Source: Paramuribaculum sp. (GTDB lineage Bacteria; Bacteroidota; Bacteroidia; Bacteroidales; Muribaculaceae). Taken from it: DNA of 7,430 nucleotides. Below, piece after piece: positions 6,123-7,430 of the stretch. Position numbers and translations under genes: made by a program. Within the stretch, counting starts at the first letter, position 1. Every line of letters starts with the position of its first letter. Below the pieces are notes generated by a model. That model ran no database searches, had not been told where the DNA came from, and worked only from the letters and a program-made list of their open reading frames with translations. The stretch spans positions 1 to 7,430 of the forward strand of contig JAIDXU010000058.1 in NCBI GenBank assembly GCA_029058455.1. Direction: 5' to 3'.

Positions 6123-7430
6123 TATTTCTTGAATGATTTGAGTTTCTGATTGAGTTTGGCGGGAGTCAGCGAATCGGGATATTGCTCAAACGGCAAAATA
6201 AGCCGGCATCCCTCGGCATAGCGGCTGCACCCGAAAGCCGTGCGACCTTTAAGTATATGACCTGAGCCACACAGCGGACATGCCACCTGATCAAACGACT
6301 TCACCGCCGGAGCGCGCTTTTTGGGCTGCGAAGTCTCGCCCCGCTCTTTCTTAGCCCCGCTACGGCTCTTTTTCTCCTGAGGAAGATCGGGTTGAGTCTC
6401 GATTTTGCGCATGGAATTGTCACTCAACACATTTTTCACAATGTCGGTGACAAGCTCTTTCAACTCCGAAATAAACTCGGGAGCAGAATAGCTGCCGCGC
6501 TCTATCTGGCGCAATTTGTTTTCCCACAATCCGGTCAGCTTGGCGCTTTTGAGCAGCTCCTCATTGATGGTGTCGATAAGATCAACTCCCGCCTGACAAG
6601 CCACTATCGACTTGCGCTCGCGGCGAATATATCCTCTTTTGAAGAGCGTTTCGATAATGGCGGCGCGTGTTGACGGACGCCCTATGCCATTTTCTTTCAT
6701 TGCCTCGCGCAGCGTCTCATCGTCAACCGTTCGGCCGGCGCTTTCCATTGCCCTTAGCAGAGTGCCCTCGGTGTAATGTTTGGGCGGCTGGGTGGTTTTC
6801 TTGAGATAGCCCGGCGTGTGGGGCCCGCTCTCATTAATCTCAAACGGCGGCAACACTGCGGCTTCGCCATCATCCTTTTTATCCTGATCGTCAGATGAGG
6901 CATCGGCCGCCTTTTTATCGTCAGGTTTCTCATATTTTGCCGCCACAACGCGCCATCCCGGATCGACAATCACCTTACCGCCCGCCTTAAACGATTCCTT
7001 TCCGGCCTTTCCAAGCACTGTTGTGGCTTCAAATCGGCAATCGGGATAGAACACGGTGATAAATCTCAGAGCTATTATATGATAGAGACGCCGCTCATTG
7101 CCTACAAGTGCGTCGGGCCGCTCTCCGGTAGGTATGATGGCATGGTGGTCGGTCACCTTAGAGTTATCAAACACCTTTTTTGACTTAGGAAGCCGTGAGC
7201 CGAGCAGAGGTTCGGTAACCTCGCTATAAGGTGTCATGCGTTTGAGAATACCCGGAACTTTGGGATAGATATCCTCGGAGAGATAGGTCGTGTCGACACG
7301 CGGATAGGTCGTGACCTTCTTTTCATAAAGGCTCTGAATCAGGCGCAAGGTTTCTTCGGCAGTCCACCCCCAACGGCGGTTACACTCCACCTGAAGCGAA
7401 GTGAGATCGAAAAGTCGCGGCGCACTCTCG
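6122..7430 (-). CDS. topB: DNA topoisomerase III, type IA (C-terminal part; 5' end outside window)
   Basis: The window holds the last 435 codons. The frame is open to the right edge and already reads SAPRLFDLTSLQVECNRR, a conserved internal segment, so the GTG at 7390 is not the real start. Counting the first full codon (7429-7427) as residue 1, the catalytic Tyr is Tyr42 in TTYPRVDTTYL; it forms the 5'-phosphotyrosine link with single-stranded DNA. Later conserved parts are DHHAIIPTG (94-102), HYTEGTLLRAME (218-229) and GIGRPSTRAAIIETL (249-263). A lysine/aspartate-rich low-complexity insert (about 168-190) and a charged linker (about 350-375) precede one C-terminal four-Cys zinc ribbon (Cys 384, 387, 401, 408). 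The enzyme decatenates and relaxes negatively supercoiled DNA. Conjugative elements of Bacteroides also carry topB-like genes, but the operon with a Nudix gene and the core-like GC suggest a chromosomal copy. Confidence 0.92.
   Translation of the reverse strand, partial: ESAPRLFDLTSLQVECNRRWGWTAEETLRLIQSLYEKKVTTYPRVDTTYLSEDIYPKVPGILKRMTPYSEVTEPLLGSRLPKSKKVFDNSKVTDHHAIIPTGERPDALVGNERRLYHIIALRFITVFYPDCRFEATTVLGKAGKESFKAGGKVIVDPGWRVVAAKYEKPDDKKAADASSDDQDKKDDGEAAVLPPFEINESGPHTPGYLKKTTQPPKHYTEGTLLRAMESAGRTVDDETLREAMKENGIGRPSTRAAIIETLFKRGYIRRERKSIVACQAGVDLIDTINEELLKSAKLTGLWENKLRQIERGSYSAPEFISELKELVTDIVKNVLSDNSMRKIETQPDLPQEKKSRSGAKKERGETSQPKKRAPAVKSFDQVACPLCGSGHILKGRTAFGCSRYAEGCRLILPFEQYPDSLTPAKLNQKLKSFKK

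Noticed and set aside
6122..7430. Conjugative-transposon topoisomerase
   Set aside because: No tra, mob, integrase or tet genes are in view, composition is core-like, and the gene is in a tight operon with a Nudix hydrolase; a chromosomal copy is more likely.

Overview
The window reads as a chromosomal segment of a Bacteroidales-type bacterium (phylum Bacteroidota); the family Muribaculaceae is a guess. This rests on the lack of Shine-Dalgarno sequences before the starts, TAnnTTTG-type boxes in the one divergent intergenic region, a roughly 50-55% GC core, and the look of the proteins (type II NADH dehydrogenase, VanX-type dipeptidase, secreted TPR protein, FeoB-associated-type Cys-rich membrane peptide). 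No RNA gene, IS element, CRISPR array or replication origin is visible.

Layout. (1) Bases 1-1051, + strand: a two-gene cassette in visibly AT-rich DNA. The first gene encodes a Panacea-domain (DUF4065/SocA-like) protein and the second a 160-aa protein of no family I can name with confidence. Order, tight spacing and composition fit a toxin-antitoxin pair of the PanA-PanT type. (2) Bases 1052-1203: an intergenic region with a patch of overlapping inverted repeats and a strong hairpin terminator. (3) Bases 1204-3243, - strand: a D-Ala-D-Ala dipeptidase (ddpX/vanX-like) followed 45 nt later by a type II NADH:quinone oxidoreductase (ndh), probably one transcript ending at that hairpin. (4) Bases 3244-3352: a divergent promoter region. 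(5) Bases 3353-5422, + strand: a 689-aa secreted protein with two TPR arrays. (6) Bases 5419-7430, - strand: a tightly overlapping three-gene operon read as topB (DNA topoisomerase III, 5' end outside the window), a Nudix hydrolase, and a 57-aa Cys-rich single-pass membrane protein. The last gene's stop codon overlaps the TPR gene's stop codon tail to tail.

Most of the window is ordinary housekeeping: cell-wall dipeptide recycling, respiration, DNA topology and nucleotide or isoprenoid-type Nudix chemistry. The accessory element is the AT-rich Panacea cassette at the left edge. Its putative toxin is the best candidate here for something undescribed. The 57-aa Cys-rich gene is easy to miss because of its size, and it sits in a topB/Nudix operon with no feoB in view.
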